Shown here: positions 63,762 through 64,000 of the stretch, piece after piece
How positions within the stretch are numbered: the stretch's first letter is position 1
How the letters are laid out: the number at the start of each line of letters is the position of its first letter
From: Parus major
Lineage: Eukaryota > Chordata > Aves > Passeriformes > Paridae
Length of the DNA stretch: 64,000 nucleotides
Reading direction: 5' to 3'
Assembly: GCF_001522545.3 (NCBI RefSeq)
Contig: NC_031771.1
Span: 28,021,782-28,085,781, forward strand
Position numbers and translations under genes: made by a program
Notes under the pieces: model-generated
What the model saw: only the letters and a program-made list of their open reading frames with translations
Told to the model about the DNA's origin: nothing
Database searches by the model: none

Positions 63762-64000
63762 AACAAGAGTTTAAAGCCTTTAAATGTTAAAGTCTAGGGA
63801 AGGTGGTCAGGCAGGAAAAGGACAGAAAAATGCAAGGGTAAAGAAGAATACAGAAGACCCTACTGTTGAGTCACAAGGTTCAGAGTAGACCCTTGTGCTA
63901 AACTGAGCCTGACCTCTACCAAGAGTTTATGCCTGAAAGCTCAACAGCTATTAACCTTTACAACACTTAATAGCACTTAATCCATAATTTAGGACCAACA

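Larger units (their letters stand above)
56333..64000. other. Intergenic sequence to window end: no gene recognised
   Basis: AT-rich sequence with no exon that I recognise on either strand. In mammals the next gene beyond PDGFC on this side is GLRB, and I looked for glycine-receptor-like coding text without seeing any. The region holds a pyrimidine-rich tract near 57.3 kb, a 16-T run (58154-58169), a short GATTA repeat (about 59359-59378), a MEF2-like palindrome near 60.0 kb and a 24-bp tandem repeat near 63.7 kb. Confidence 0.5.

Overview
This window is vertebrate nuclear DNA, almost certainly from a bird. It is AT-rich and intron- or intergenic-like, with one sharp CpG island. Its recognisable interspersed repeats are CR1 LINE fragments, with the typical avian 3' ends, and one avian ERVL-type solo LTR. 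There are no Alu, L1 or B-type elements and no bacterial-style gene packing.

The only protein-coding gene I can support is PDGFC (platelet-derived growth factor C), on the minus strand. Its first coding exon (24976-25093) encodes the signal peptide and the start of the mature N-terminus. It ends in a clean GT donor and sits inside a CpG island spanning about 24.69-25.88 kb. The 5' leader (25094 upwards) contains a 29-codon upstream ORF that terminates before the main start. It also contains a second, out-of-frame upstream ORF that overlaps the main start. The leader around the uORF closely matches my memory of the human PDGFC mRNA, so this translational-control architecture may be conserved.

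Layout: 1-24975 is PDGFC intron 1 (minus-strand sense). I recognise no further exon and no young transposon in it, only simple repeats, one exact 64-bp tandem duplication, a weak ancient-repeat relic and an unexplained 171-codon ORF near the promoter. 24976-25880 is exon 1, leader and promoter. 25.9-64 kb is the upstream flank of PDGFC, with no recognisable gene. It holds a CR1 3' fragment (27.2 kb), a CR1 with ORF1 joined directly to a 3' end and lacking ORF2 (37.25-38.27 kb), an ERVL-type LTR (39.25-39.73 kb), another CR1 3' fragment (50.15-50.83 kb) and two abutting minus-strand CR1 fragments (54.43-56.33 kb). It also carries several microsatellites (TTTGG, GATA/TACA, CTCTA).

No CRISPR arrays, operons, tRNA or rRNA genes were seen. 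The most interesting biology is the PDGFC leader with its two uORFs. Next is the ORF1-to-3'-end CR1 deletion derivative.
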